Assembly (NCBI GenBank): GCA_023101885.1
Contig: JALPQD010000624.1
Location: forward strand, 124,001 to 188,000
Reading direction: 5' to 3'
Length of the DNA: 64,000 nucleotides
From: Typhlomys cinereus
Lineage: Eukaryota; Chordata; Mammalia; Rodentia; Platacanthomyidae
Below the pieces are notes generated by a model. The model made no database searches. It was not told the origin of the DNA and saw nothing but the letters and a program-made list of their open reading frames with translations. Positions 43,560 to 54,454 of this stretch are shown in pieces (positions within the stretch are counted from its first letter, which is position 1; every line of letters begins with the position of its first letter). The translations under genes were made by a program, and so were the position numbers.

Positions 43560-45080
43560 GACTGCTGTTCTGGGGACCAAGCTTCTAGCACGCGAGCTTC
43601 CCCCTCACAAGGAACACAAGTGTAGAGCGTGGACATGCTGGGATGGGGTGCGTCTTCACCTCTCCTTTCCTTATACTTGCTGCAGTGGGTCCCTGTATCG
43701 TTCTTATTCCTGATTTGTCTTCTCTACTTTTTGCTTGCAGACAGCTCTAGCCCCCTCAAGCCAGGGTCTCAAATCTGTGCACAGGCGCCCTCACCACTTG
43801 CAGACTGAGAGAGCTTCGTACATGCAGGTGTCCCTTGTATGGGAAATCTTCTTGGGCTAAGGGAGAATGTGTGCTTCCTCCATCCTTCTGGTCTCTTACG
43901 AAAGAGAAATGCCAAGCTTCTTCTCTGGTCTTATCTGGGCAACTTACTTCTACTGGTCGTGCTGTTGCTCCACGCTTTACACTGCCTTCAACACAGGGGA
44001 AAGAGCCCGAGCTAGTTTCATCACCCCAGTGTCTTCCCTGACCTCCACCAGCAAAGCCAGAGGTCTTCACAATGAAGGATGCTAGTGGAAATAGTGCTTA
44101 GAGAGCACACTGTCAGGTCCGGGAGACCACACGCTGACTGAGTGGTGGGCTTGATCTGGAGGGCAGCTCGGTAAGGTCTAGTGTCCAGGTGACTCGCAGC
44201 TATTCCACAGCAGCCCACGCTGCCAGCATTTTCCTTCTGTTGTCCAACTCAGGTGGGCTGCGAAACCGTGGAGCGCAGCTTGACTGGTCTCCCCATGTTC
44301 CCAGACAGGCACCATCTGTACATAAAAGACATACTGATGTGCACTGTGGCATAGGAATGGCCTCTCTGGGTAGGAGCTGGCCTGCTGGTCCCTGATTTCT
44401 ATCAATAGGAGGATTCTAGGCCTGTAGCATCAGCAGTTCCTCCAGAAGGGAAGGCTGACCTCTCGGGGGGCCAGCTGTGTGCAGGACCCATCACGAGCAG
44501 GGTAGGAACTGGGCTTCAAGAGGAACAGTACCTGATTCTGAAGGCTAATAGAGATCATTGACTCAGCACTTCTTCCTTTCCGTCTGTTTTGACATTTCCT
44601 CTTGGTGCACAGTCTCTTTGACATCAGGGAGACCCCTGAGACCCTGCGCAGCCCACCTCTGCATCTTCTTCTGAGAGGCAGTCCAGTGAAGAAGACTAAG
44701 GAAGGTGGGAGGGGAGCAGCCACGTGCAGAGAACTCTGGATCTGACTTTCCTGGCAGCAAGACCCACTTTTCTTGCCAGAGGGGCACTCGGGGCTTTGCT
44801 GCTTGGCCTCTTCCCACGGCTCAGATCTGTTCCTTGATGTTCCTCTAAAGCGCAGTAATTCCTCTGGCTCGGACATCAAGACTCTGGCGTTTCCCCAGCA
44901 CATGATGAGGAAGAGAAGCTTCTGGACCTCTTGTCTCTCCAAGCCCGCACCCCAGCCTTTGTCTCCTCACCATGCACGAGCTCTGGAGTCGTCCCGGGGG
45001 CAGACCAGGTGCATGCCTCCTGCCAACCATGCTTGAGTCCCAACGCGGCTTCCTGACTCCTGGGCTCCCCAACTTTCAAG
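43560..45080. other. Unique sequence, no gene recognised
   Basis: The 170-codon minus ORF at 44430-44942 shows no domain and overlaps ORFs on the other strand. GC content is moderate and no CpG island is evident. Confidence 0.4.
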
Positions 45081-45084
45081 TTGA

Positions 45085-45260
45085 AGAGCAGTAACTCACT
45101 GGTAATGGGTGTAAAATGTGTTTCATGTCTACTTCCAACATTTAATTCTGGTCCCTGGCCGTGCACCAGCAAGAGGTCAGTGAAGAGGATAATTGAAATC
45201 TCATGGTAATTGATTTTAACCTCTTTCCCCACCAGGTCTTTTACCAGAGATATTGGCATC
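45085..45260. other. Unique AT-rich block, candidate conserved noncoding element
   Basis: The words 'ggataattgaaatctcatgg' and 'taattgattttaacctc' hold paired homeodomain-like ATTA/TAAT cores. No repeat match. Function is inference only. Confidence 0.25.
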
Positions 45261-45264
45261 CCCG

Positions 45265-45945
45265 TTTTTCTTTGTTTCTTCTTCTTCTTTTTTTTTTTTT
45301 TTCCTTCTGTTCTATCTCTGCTTAGGGAATTAATGAACCATGAACAAGAACAGAAAGTTGGCAGTTAGGGGAAGCGGGGATCAGGAGCAAACTAGGCTCC
45401 AAGTTCCTGGCCTGACACCCCGCCCTTCCTGCAGGGTCACAGAGGAAAAACCTCACAGTCGGTACCCTGCGCAAAACCACAGCCCCGTGAGGCCTTTCCT
45501 CTGCGTGGGGCCCACCCACCAGGGATAGAAGACAGGAAGAAAATCTTTGGCTCTGCGGTGGGAAGGGAGAGGGGAGCTTGCTGTCAGAGGGATAAGGAGC
45601 CCTGTTTGAAAGGCAGGGAGGTTTTCAGCCGTGAAGCTGGCCAGGAGCAGAACAGCAGAATGGACATGGGAGGTGCAAGGTGCAAGGGGTCATGCATGGC
45701 CCCAGGGGAGTTTGCATATGCCTCTAGGAAGTTAAAGGTGGATCTGAGTTGCTCCAAGGCAGACAGGTCACTTTTAGATATTTCCTGCACTGAGGCGTGG
45801 GCTTGCCTGATGCTTGGTCGGGACAGGGTCTGGATGTTTCTTACAGTCAACCATTGATCCTTAGGGTAGGGCTGTGTTGGGGAAAGTCCAGCCTTAAGCA
45901 CTGTGGGCTTCAAACAGTCCACGGTGAGCCATGGTTAACTTATTC
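45265..45945. other. Unique sequence, no feature recognised
   Basis: T run at 45289-45302. Overlapping ORFs without domains at 45322-45922. Confidence 0.4.
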
Positions 45946-45946
45946 A

Positions 45947-46046
45947 CTCTCTCTCTCTCTCCCTCCTCTCTCTCTCTCTCTCTCTCTCTTTCTCTGCCAT
46001 TCTCCCTCTCTCTTTCTCTCTCTTTTCTCTCCCTCTCTCTCTCCTT
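45947..46046. repeat. (CT)n-rich microsatellite
   Basis: About 100 bases of CT units with CCT and TTT interruptions. The Ser/Leu ORF across it is an artefact. Confidence 0.9.
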
Positions 46047-46084
46047 GTTTTTGATATGGGGTCTCATTCTGTAACCCCGCTGAC

Positions 46085-46450
46085 TTCTTCTGTGAAGAAT
46101 TAGTAGTTAAGGTAAGTCCTGGGCAAACCTGTAAGAGATTATCTAGCTACATGGGAAGATCCAGCCATGATGGGTGGGACCATCCTCTGGGATGTGGATA
46201 AGATCGAGAGCGCTGGCCTGATTCTTTGACATATTGGTGTGCAGTCATTCTGGGAAGAGAGAAAGCGTATGTCTCTCTCAGCTCTTTCTGTGGATAGGGG
46301 GTGGCCAGCCCCCTAAGCTCCTGACATTGGTCTGAAGTCTCCTGTCAAGCAGGACTATCAACTATAACCAGAACCTATGGGAGAATAAAACCCCTTGTTC
46401 TCCCAAGTTGCTTGGTTTTGCGTTGACTGGGCAACAAGCAACAGCAAGAG
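46085..46450 (+). mobile_element. Family B LTR, 5' end missing
   Basis: It starts inside the family at 'gaagaattagtagttaaggt', then 'ccagccatgatgggtgggac', 'gtctctctcagctctttctg', 'gggtggccagccccctaagc' and 'agaataaaaccccttgttct' with AATAAA. The first 40-50 bases are absent; a CT tract lies just upstream. Confidence 0.7.
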
Positions 46451-46454
46451 GAAA

Positions 46455-47255
46455 CTGACCCAGGGCCCCTTTCCTTTCGTACAAAGCGTTCAGGCATCCT
46501 GCCCCGACCTAGTGAGGAAGAGCACGCTCCTCTTCTTGGTCCTGGAAACTGAAGATTGTTTTGTCGTCAGGAGGAAGCTAGAGATTCCAATGCTTACAAG
46601 ACAGAGAGGAGCTGGTGGGGACTGGACTCTGGCGAAGGAGAGGAGCTGAAGTATGTGCATCGCAAGTGTCCAGGGAGTCACCCTACCTGATCATTTTATC
46701 ACTGATGGTTCTTCATCTAGCTCATGCTACCATGCATTAGCATGTTGCCTATAGAGCACGCCACTGTACTGAGTGTGAACACATAAACACGGAAGGCTAC
46801 ACACAAGGAGCTACGGATCTGATGGAAATGAGATTGGATTTAGGAACAGACAGCAACATCAATATGAACAAATGGGGAATTATGGTGTAATCCAAAACCT
46901 GAGAAATCCATGGGTACAGGTAGCAGAGGCAACCACCAGTCCACCTAGCCCTCACAGGCTCATGGACAAACACAACCACATGGGCCTTTAGACCCGCCTT
47001 AGAGGTTGAGAAAGACCCCCTTGGATGCTGACCCACTTTCATCTGCTCGAAACCCTCATTAATGCTTTAAATACCATTCCTAACAGTTTATTCTGGTTTT
47101 CACACTACCCTTCTGGAACGACCTTGGTACCCATCTGCTGAAACAACCAGCTACAAATATGAAGTAGGGACTCCCTGGACGGGACGGCCGTTCTGTGCGC
47201 GTGGATGACTAGGGACAAGGCCACTTGGAAAAAAAATAATAAACTGGTTGACAGG
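46455..47255. other. Unique sequence, no feature recognised
   Basis: Short ORFs on both strands, no repeat named. Confidence 0.4.
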
Positions 47256-47273
47256 ACCCCCAACTCCACTCTT

Positions 47274-47600
47274 TTTTTTTTTAATTTTTATTATTATTAT
47301 TATTATTATTTATTCAACTGTGCTCATGTGCGTGTGTATGTGCGTGCGCGTGTGTGTGTCTGTGTGTGTGTGTGTCTGTGTGTCTGTGTGTGTGTGTGTA
47401 GAACCACGGACGAATTCGCGAACCGCCATGGGCGCCTCCACTTCCTTCAGCCCCGGGATTCACAGGCTCCGCCCTACCAGGACCAGAAGCGCAGGCCGCC
47501 CCCGCTTCCACCTGGCGTCTATACGTGGGATCTGGGATCCGAACTCAGGACCTTCCGCCTAGCAAGGCGGAGGCTTAGCCCCTGAGCCACCTCTCCAGCC
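47274..47600 (-). mobile_element. Young tRNA-derived SINE, copy 5
   Basis: Antisense copy: (TTA)n tail at 47286-47310, TG-rich segment, CpG-rich body with the short variant, tRNA head ending at 47600 ('gccacctctccagcc'). The 14-bp duplication ccaactccactctt is perfect at 47260-47273 and 47601-47614. It shares the 'agaagcgcaggc' (sense gcgcttct) variant with copies 3 and 7. Confidence 0.92.
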
Positions 47601-47689
47601 CCAACTCCACTCTTAAGCCAGTCATCAAACTAACTGCAAACAAGGAATTGTTTTTGCTTGTTTGTCCGAATTGGCTGTGAAGGAAACAG

Positions 47690-47880
47690 GTGCGAGAAAG
47701 ACAAGTCACAGAGCAAAGTACTGTAGAGCCGACAGGCAGGAGGGTGGGAGGAGTGGGATGGATTGAGGAAGAGAAGGAAAGGGGGATGGGTAGGAGGGAA
47801 TAGAGGGAAGTAGGGATAAGTATTCAATATGCTTGTAAACTAGAAAAATAAAATAATTGAAAAGAGAAAAGAAAACTACT
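47690..47880 (+). mobile_element. LINE-1 3' end with polypurine tract
   Basis: A G/A-rich tract (47737-47815), then 'gggataagtattcaatatgc', 'ttgtaaactagaaaaataaa' and an A-rich tail. It is the direct counterpart of 29116-29240 in the other orientation. Confidence 0.7.
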
Positions 47881-48229
47881 GTCTGCCCCATTAACGGAGT
47901 GCTCCACAGATTTCCTGCGCAGGGAAGTTGAAGAGAAAGCAAAATCTGGGCTTCTCAGTCTGGTCACCAGAGATCCCAAGACCCGGATGTTTCTCTGTGG
48001 CGGTGTTGAAGTGAGCTCAGCTGCATCCCCGCCTCCTCTGACCATCCACCCTCCACTTGTGGGCAACTGAAAGGGTCTCCCAACTGAGAGAGACGGTGCA
48101 GTTCCAGATGCCTCTGTCGCTCATTTTAGAAAGGGTTCAACTTCCAAAATAAAAAACAGAACCATATAGGGGTTGCTGAATTCAGCGCGGCTTAGATCTG
48201 AGTGATGCGCAGCATCTTTCCAATAACAG

Positions 48230-48425
48230 AGTCTCGAGGATTCTCAATGTTGATGTAAATTATTCTCATAAGATCCTTAAAGCTGGGCAAACATCCCACA
48301 TCTTTGTAATTTTTCTACAACTATGCCGAGTCTAAATAAACTCCATCACGATAAACCAAGTATAAAACCAATACGACGTGACATATCAATCTAATGAGAA
48401 AGTGAGTTTTCATGAAATGGCTCCT
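48230..48425. other. Unique AT-rich block, candidate conserved noncoding element
   Basis: Low-GC single-copy stretch with 'gatgtaaattattctcataa' and 'catatcaatctaatgagaaa' and no repeat match. Whether it is conserved cannot be told here. Confidence 0.25.
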
Positions 48426-48702
48426 CACTGTGGAGTGGGTTTCCAGATGGCTGTTTGGGCCAGGCATGCCCATGGTTGTGACTTTAATCTCAAGGGACGA
48501 TTTCTTTACACTCCTGTGAACACTGTTTGAGGGCCTTCCTTGGGTCGCTTAGCAAGTACTCTACTCAGTAAGGTCGCCTGTGTCTTCTCATTGGCTAGAG
48601 AGCATTGACAGAGCACATCTTGGTCCCAGTGGAATCACTGATACTGAGTGACATTGGCTGTGAGGACCAAGGACCTAGAGATCCATGTCAAAATGAAAGA
48701 AT

Positions 48703-48888
48703 TATTTTTTTCTTTTCGAGACAGGGTCTTGTATATGCCATGTTGGCCTTGAACTCACTAACAGATCCAAGAATAGCCAAGTGTTGGGATTGTCATCACG
48801 TCCCCTTTACACAGTGCTAGGGGTCAACCCAGAGCGTGCTACATGCGAGGCAGCACCTGTCAACTGAGCTTCATCTCCAGCCCCAAAG
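48703..48888 (-). mobile_element. Composite B1 plus ID SINE (B4-type)
   Basis: T-rich tail, then antisense B1 ('cgagacagggtcttgtatat', 'ttggccttgaactcactaac') joined to antisense ID ('agagcgtgctacatgcgagg', 'actgagcttcatctccagcc'). Confidence 0.8.
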
Positions 48889-48996
48889 GGTATTTATTGA
48901 AAATGTTTAAGTTCCAGCTGAACTGTGCCAGAAAGAGAGTCACTGGACCTAGAAACTCTCATCTGGTGCCATCCACTAAAACCAGTCTCTTTCTCT

Positions 48997-48997
<1 letters not shown>

Positions 48998-49041
<44 letters not shown>

Positions 49042-49050
49042 ACACATACA
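48998..49050. repeat. (CA)n microsatellite
   Basis: About 17 CA units followed by CGCA and CATA variants. Confidence 0.9.
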
Positions 49051-49054
49051 CAAA

Positions 49055-49635
49055 ACTCCCAAGAGACATCGGGAAACCTCAGAGGAACCCAGTACAGCCT
49101 GGGCTCTTTAAGGCAGAGGGTTTGAGGCCCAGAGAATAACTCAAGGAAGCCGAGTTGCTGAGGTCAGCCGGGTGAGACAGAAGCATTTGCAATGGAGCCA
49201 GAACGCTCTCCACTCCTCTGCCATCACCCATCCTGTGATCCATTACATCACTGAATTCAAGCAGAAGATTCGCCTTGTTCCCTTAAATGTTCATTCAGCC
49301 GAGCTGCATACCACCAGGGCGCCTGCGAAAGGCATTATTAACGTTGAAGACGTTTCTCTCCTAGATCTTCATCTTTTAGTATTTAATAGTATGACTAGAA
49401 AGCAAGAGAAACACGCATATCTGAAAGCAGACTAAACACACATATCCAGTTCAGTGGATAATTACAAAGCAAGAACACTAAGTCACAGCCAGGGAAGAAA
49501 CAGAGCAATCCCAGTGCGCCGCAGTCTCAGTATTCTTGATTCCTATCCTTTACCTCTCTCCTGAAACTAACCACCATCCTGGCTTTTATGATAATCATCT
49601 CGCTTTTTTTTTTTCCTTTGCATCTGTAAACAGAA
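49055..49635. other. Unique sequence, no feature recognised
   Basis: No gene or repeat recognised. A T run lies at 49604-49614, and the stretch 49320-49400 is AT-rich. Confidence 0.4.
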
Positions 49636-49639
49636 TAAT

Positions 49640-50250
49640 TTAATTCTGTCTGTCTGTGAGTTTCATGTGTTTGCACCTGTGTTTTGCTCCACGCTGTTGG
49701 TGAAATTCATCCGAGCCAGTGTGAGTGGGTCTGGTGCCAACGCTTTCTCTGTTGGTGGGCGTCTGGATGGCTTCCAGCTTTGAGTGGTTATGAACAATGC
49801 TTCTATAAACACTCCTGTGCATACCCTGCTCCCCAGGATATACACAGACACCTCCCTTCAGGCCATTTTCCCACAGTGGAATTTCTTCGAATGCTAATCG
49901 ACAAAGTCGTGGGAGTCACACCTCAGGAGACAAGGGCAAGTGTTTTCCAGAATTCTCCTTCAATTTGAACTCCCACCAGTGTAGTTCCCATTATCCTGCC
50001 CCCTACTTTGCTATTGCTGAACTAAAAATTTCAGCTGCTCAAGTGCTGAGCTATCTCACACTGGGTTTAATTTGCACTGTTCACTGAATGAAACCAAGCA
50101 GCCTTTGCTACAGTTATTGGACCCTGATCTCCTCTTGTATTATGTGCCTGCTCGTGCTCTTGTTTCTTTTTGCCATTTTCCTTTTGCCAAGTTTAAATTT
50201 TCTTTTAAAATGTATTTCATATACATTTGGCAGGAAAATGCATCCAACTT
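49640..50250 (-). mobile_element. Old L1M-type ORF2 3' fossil, antisense
   Basis: 'ggtgggcgtctggatggctt', 'ggttatgaacaatgcttcta', 'taaacactcctgtgcata', 'actcccaccagtgtagttcc' and 'gctgaactaaaaatttcagc' follow the antisense order of older mammalian L1 (L1M), distinct from the younger fossil at 37150. Diverged, no open frame. Confidence 0.75.
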
Positions 50251-50280
50251 CCTAGTCACTTCTGAGAACTGTGTATAACT

Positions 50281-50472
50281 AAGGCTGGAGAGATGGATGA
50301 ATGGGTGAAGGGGACCCAAGTATTAAAGTGCAACCCCTTGAGTCCACATGTTTGGAAAGGAGAGAATCAGTTTCTGAAAGTTGTTCCCTGATCCCCACAC
50401 ACGCACTGGTGGCATGAATGCCTGCTCGTCCCTCCCCCTTTAATAAATAAATATATAAATAAATAAACGAAA
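50281..50472 (+). mobile_element. tRNA-derived SINE of B4/RSINE type
   Basis: 'aaggctggagagatggatga', 'ttctgaaagttgttccctga', 'tccccacacacgcactgg' and an 'aataaataaatatataaata' tail. Related to 15866-16195 in its downstream part. Confidence 0.6.
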
Positions 50473-50522
50473 ATTGCAAAAGAAATATGTATTGTTTTAG
50501 ATAAAATGCCTGGGCTTTTTAA

Positions 50523-50727
50523 TTACTTTTTTTTTGCCTAGTTACAGGAGCTCAATAGGTACCCCCCTTCTTCTCACTCCCCCTCTCTTCACCCCTGTTG
50601 GTTTCCCCCCCCCTCCCCCCCCCCCGTCCTACTCTCCCCCCTTCCCACTCTCCCTCCCTCCCTCTCCTTTTCCTTCCCTCCTCCTCTCTTGGTGCTTCCT
50701 TCTTTCTCTCTCCCATCCTCCAGATAA
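50523..50727 (-). mobile_element. LINE-1 3' end, antisense polypyrimidine tract
   Basis: T run, 'gcctagttacaggagctcaa', then a C/T tract with C runs up to ten bases (50607-50626) is the reverse complement pattern of an L1 3' polypurine tract. It continues into the duplicated segment at 50728. Confidence 0.55.
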
Positions 50728-51196
50728 CCTTCTTCCCTGTGATTCGTGCAAGACTTTGGGGGGTTGTTGACATGTCAGCCATTGTGGAGGTCAAAATACC
50801 TGAGTTTTATAAAGCTTAAAATTAATTTTTTTTGCTTCAAATCACTGAAAAGATAATAAAAGCTCACAGAAATAAACCCTCCCAGGGGCTGGAGAGGTGG
50901 CTCAGGGGTTAAGCCTCTGCCTTGCAGGCGGAAGGTCCTGAGTTCAGATCCCAGATCCCACGTATAGACGCCAGGCGGAAGCGGGGGCGGCCTGCGTTTC
51001 TGGTTCTGGTAGGGCGGAGCCTGTGAATCCCGGGGCGGAGGAAGTGGAGGCGTCCATGGTGGTTCCCTAATTTGTCCGTGGTTCTACACATACACAGACA
51101 CACGCACACACGCACAATTGAATAAATAAAAAAATTAAAAAAAAAAAAGAAATAAACCCTCCCAGGCCATTTTTTTCTTATCTCTGTTTTCCACCT
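50728..51196. repeat. Local duplication, unit 1 (carries SINE copy 6)
   Basis: 'ccttcttccctgtgatt' through 'ctgttttccacct'. Without the SINE and one target copy it is about 189 bases and matches 51359-51550 with a few differences. Confidence 0.93.
50886..51147 (+). mobile_element. Young tRNA-derived SINE, copy 6
   Basis: Complete head, CpG-rich body of the short variant ('cggggcggaggaagtgg') but with 'gcgtttctgg', then a short CA segment and A-rich tail with AATAAA. The 18-bp duplication agaaataaaccctcccag is perfect at 50868-50885 and 51148-51165. The same word occurs once, unoccupied, near 51502-51519. Confidence 0.95.
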
Positions 51197-51199
51197 ATC

Positions 51200-51358
51200 T
51201 GTTTATGTGGGCGCTGAATTTCCCCCTGAGTTGTCTATAGTAATGAGGGTTCAGGACTCAGTGGCATAGCTTGGGGCCCCTTCTTGGGCTGCCCACTAGT
51301 ATGAGAACTCTATTATAACTGTTTAACGCCTTGCCTCTAAGGATCCTCCTGCCTGAAG
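51200..51358 (-). mobile_element. L1 3' UTR-like segment between duplication units
   Basis: 'gttcaggactcagtggcata', 'ggggccccttcttgggctgc' and 'ccactagtatgagaactct' resemble 29308-29360 in order and sense. Assigned to the antisense L1 3' UTR. Confidence 0.5.
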
Positions 51359-51550
51359 CCTTCTTCCCTGTGATTTGTGCACGACTTTGGGGGGTTGTTG
51401 ACGTGTCAGCCATTGTGGAGGTCAAAATACCTGAGTTTTATAAAGCTTAAAATTAATTTTTTTTGCTTCAAATCACTGAAAAGATAATAATAAAAGCTCA
51501 CAGAAATAAACCCTCCCAGGCCATTTTTTTCTTATCTCTGTTTTCCACCT
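51359..51550. repeat. Local duplication, unit 2 (empty SINE site)
   Basis: 192 bases matching unit 1 at 50728. It contains an extra 'taa' and a few substitutions, and lacks the SINE, holding a single copy of its target word. Confidence 0.93.
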
Positions 51551-51554
51551 CTAA

Positions 51555-52460
51555 CATCCTTTCACTGTATTTTGCTCTGTTGTTTCCCTGTATTTTCTTA
51601 CAGAACAAACATACGCCCATCTATCACAGTCTTTTGTTAAAATCACCGAGCATAGAAAAGTTATTTATTTTTCTCTTCCATATTTTTCATGCTGTGCTTT
51701 CTACATTATTATTAGTTAGCTGAATGTAAGTCGCCAAGTGGTGCCACCGATGTACTATATGACCTTTGGGGCTGAGATAATATTGAATAAAATACTCCTG
51801 TGTGGTTCAATGGTGAGGCATAAGTAATAAAAACAAATAAGTAGCTCGCTCGAGCCTGGGCTCTCTAGCTTTTGCTAACCTTATCTGCTGTAGACGTTTA
51901 GGAATCAGCTCACTGGCAAGGAGTGAAGCCCATATAGTCTACCATTGAGTAAATTATTCAGTAATCTGTGATGTCCTTGTAACTTGAGAACCCCTATTAA
52001 AAAAATAAATAGCCACATTGCTTACAGAGGCACGTGCTGCTATTTATAGTGTGTGGAAGCTGCTGTGCCAGTAGTATCCATGACAAGTCCCTGCAGTCTG
52101 TAAGGACTGATGATCCTTGCAGCATGGTTGTACTTAGCCATTTGTAGCATGCATGTAAACAAGTGTGAGCACATACACAGGACGGATGGCGAAACCTCAA
52201 GCACATGCAAATTACTTGCTAGGTCTTTCTCATTTTCCCCCTTAACATTCTGGAGACCCATCATTGACAAATTGGTTAAAGGTCACTTCCTAGTCAAAAG
52301 TATGTATAGGAAATGGGATCTCCTGCTTTAATTAAAAAGATGCTTCTGTTTTCTGCTAAGAACGTCAGGTGTCTGTCACAGACAAACGTGAGCCTGGGAT
52401 ACTGAGCTTCCTGCCTTATCTCTCTGTCCTCCAAGGTAGGGACAGGATGGATTGAACTAA
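51555..52460. other. Unique sequence, no feature recognised
   Basis: AT-rich, short ORFs only, no repeat recognised. Confidence 0.4.
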
Positions 52461-52466
52461 GGATGA

Positions 52467-52831
52467 TGCCGTAGTTTGAATGTGCGTTGTCCCCAACGGC
52501 CCTATTGGGTTCAAATCCTTAGCTGATGTTACTGTTTGAGAAGTTCATGGCACCTTTAGGGGGTAGAGCCTTGTTGGGAGCAGGGATGCCATAGGGGACA
52601 GGTTGGGTAGCCCCGCCCTTCTTACATGAGCAGTCTATTACTTGCTCTCTCTGTCTCCACGATGGATGTGATCTGAACCACCTCCAGCTTCTGCCGCCCA
52701 CCTTGTCTTCCCCACCATAATGGACTGTGTCTCCCCTCTGGAACTATAAGCCAAATAAATCTCCCTTTTCCCCTTTAAGTTGCTGAAGTCTGAGTTTTGC
52801 GTCTCAGCAGCAGACAAAAGTAACCGTGACA
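52467..52831 (+). mobile_element. Family A LTR
   Basis: It starts 'tgccgtagtttgaatg', has 'catggcacctttagggggta', 'ctggaactataagccaaata' with AATAAA, and ends 'taaccgtgaca'. Same order as 12065 and 17473. No target duplication could be confirmed. Confidence 0.75.
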
Positions 52832-52965
52832 CATGGGTTACATGGAGTTGAGGAGAAAAGAAAGCAGCATGCGGGGCAGCGCGGGGCAGCTGACTTACAT
52901 TTCTCATTCTGGAAAAAAATTACCATATCTGTTTTTTTCCCATAGTTTAAGTAATTCTTTTACTT

Positions 52966-53043
52966 ATTGCAATGCTGGGGATTGAATTCAGGGTCTTGCA
53001 CGTGCTAGGCAAGTTTTTGTCCATTGAGCTTCATTTCCAGTCT
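52966..53043 (-). mobile_element. ID-type SINE
   Basis: 'aatgctggggattgaattca', 'gtcttgcacgtgctaggcaa' and 'ccattgagcttcatttccag' are the antisense of the ID element. Confidence 0.75.
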
Positions 53044-53084
53044 CCTCATAGCTTAATTTTTTAATTAAAAGTATTTTTGCCCCA

Positions 53085-53400
53085 TCAAAATTCTAATTAT
53101 ATTCTTCACAGAAGCAGGAAAAAAAAAAACCCTAGAATTCATATGGAAGCACAAAAGACCCAAATAATCAAAGCAATCCTGAGCCAAATGAACAATACCA
53201 GACTCATGACAACACCTGACTTCAAACTAAACTACAGAGCCATGTAACAAAACCAACATGATATTTGCATAAAAATAGATGCATAAACCAATGGAATAAA
53301 AGGTCTGGAAATGAATTCAAGAAACTACACCCTTGGAATACTACCGATCCATGCAAAAAATTTTATTTCAGGAAAAAAAAAGAGACAATAAAAAGATGTA
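53085..53400 (+). mobile_element. LINE-1 ORF2 fragment, sense
   Basis: 'ttcttcacagaagcaggaaa', 'cctagaattcatatggaagc', 'gcaatcctgagccaaatgaa' and 'ggaataaaaggtctggaaat' follow the ORF2 sense order within its 3' half. Frames are broken. Both ends are truncated. Confidence 0.88.
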
Positions 53401-53435
53401 AAGGATCATGAATTTTATGATTTCATTTTATGATA

Positions 53436-53562
53436 CTTGTTTTTTGAGTCAGAGTCTCACAAAGTTGTCCATCCTGGTCTTGAACTCCCAGGCTCAAGTA
53501 ATCCTCCTGTCTCAGTCTTCCAGGCCGTGGCTATACCCATGTGCTACCATGCCTGGCTTGCA
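53436..53562 (-). mobile_element. B1 SINE
   Basis: 'gagtcagagtctcacaaagt', 'gtccatcctggtcttgaact', 'cctcctgtctcagtcttcca' and 'tgctaccatgcctggctt' in antisense B1 order. Confidence 0.8.
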
Positions 53563-53564
53563 CA

Positions 53565-54170
53565 ACAGCCTTGAAATGACAATATTGTAGTGAAGGACAA
53601 TGGAGCAGTGACTGGAAGGAGTGAGTGCTGAGGATGGAGGAGATGAGAGGAAATGAGATTTATGGACAGGTGGCCTAAGAAATGGTTAACTGGTACACAA
53701 ATTCCACATGAGATAAAATAATATATGAACAGAACCAAATACACTCTCATGAACAGATGTATCCTTATTCCTTACAGCTGAACTTAGAGTTATTTTAACC
53801 AAAAATGTCTAACTCAAAAATAAATCTGATTTTCCTTATGATCGATCTATTAATTTTGTTATACAGAGAAAAGTTCTGGCATGAAGATAGAATATAGCCT
53901 GAATAAATTCTAAGTTGGAGAACGAGGGCAGAATCTGCACTGTTCATGACTCTGGGGGGAGGGGTCAAGTACATGTGTGGTATAGGGAAGGGCACGAACA
54001 GTGGTCATTCAAGGACCACCAGAGTTGGGGAGGGAGCTCTTGCCAATGAGGATCACTGCTGACAACTGAGGGGCTCCTGCTGGAAAAGGGGGGGAGCAGA
54101 TGGCAGCTCCCTATGGGGGGGTCCTGAGGTCCAACCATGAGTTTAGCTTCAGTAACTTAAACATCTGCCA
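53565..54170. other. Unique sequence, no feature recognised
   Basis: A minus ORF at 53544-53750 has a hydrophobic stretch but overlaps the B1 and is not supported as a gene. G runs lie at 54089-54121. Confidence 0.4.
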
Positions 54171-54171
54171 T

Positions 54172-54450
54172 TAGAGAAAGCCCAAATTACACCAGCTGCT
54201 GGAATCAAATCTTACTTTTATGCAATGAATTCAAGCCACAAAACTGAATTCTCCAGGCTGTATTAGTCAGCGGGCTTCAATTGTGCTTCTGTTTGGTTAG
54301 AAAACTGCAATGGCGCAGACACCCTCAAGTGTGTCCTCTGGGCACCATGAAAAGAAGCCCCAGTTGAACTAAACACTCACTTCAAATTTGTAATTACAAC
54401 GTGTGCTTACGTATTCAGTTCTCAATTACCTCCGCTCTAAGATAATCCAG
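54172..54450. other. Unique block, candidate conserved noncoding element
   Basis: Holds 'aaatttgtaattacaacgtg' and 'tctcaattacctccgctc' with homeodomain-like cores and 'ttcagtcagcgggcttca'-like neighbours. No repeat match. Conservation untested. Confidence 0.28.
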
Positions 54451-54454
54451 GGTG

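Noticed and set aside
44430..44942. 170-codon minus ORF
   Set aside because: No domain recognised, overlapping ORFs on both strands, and no promoter or splice evidence.
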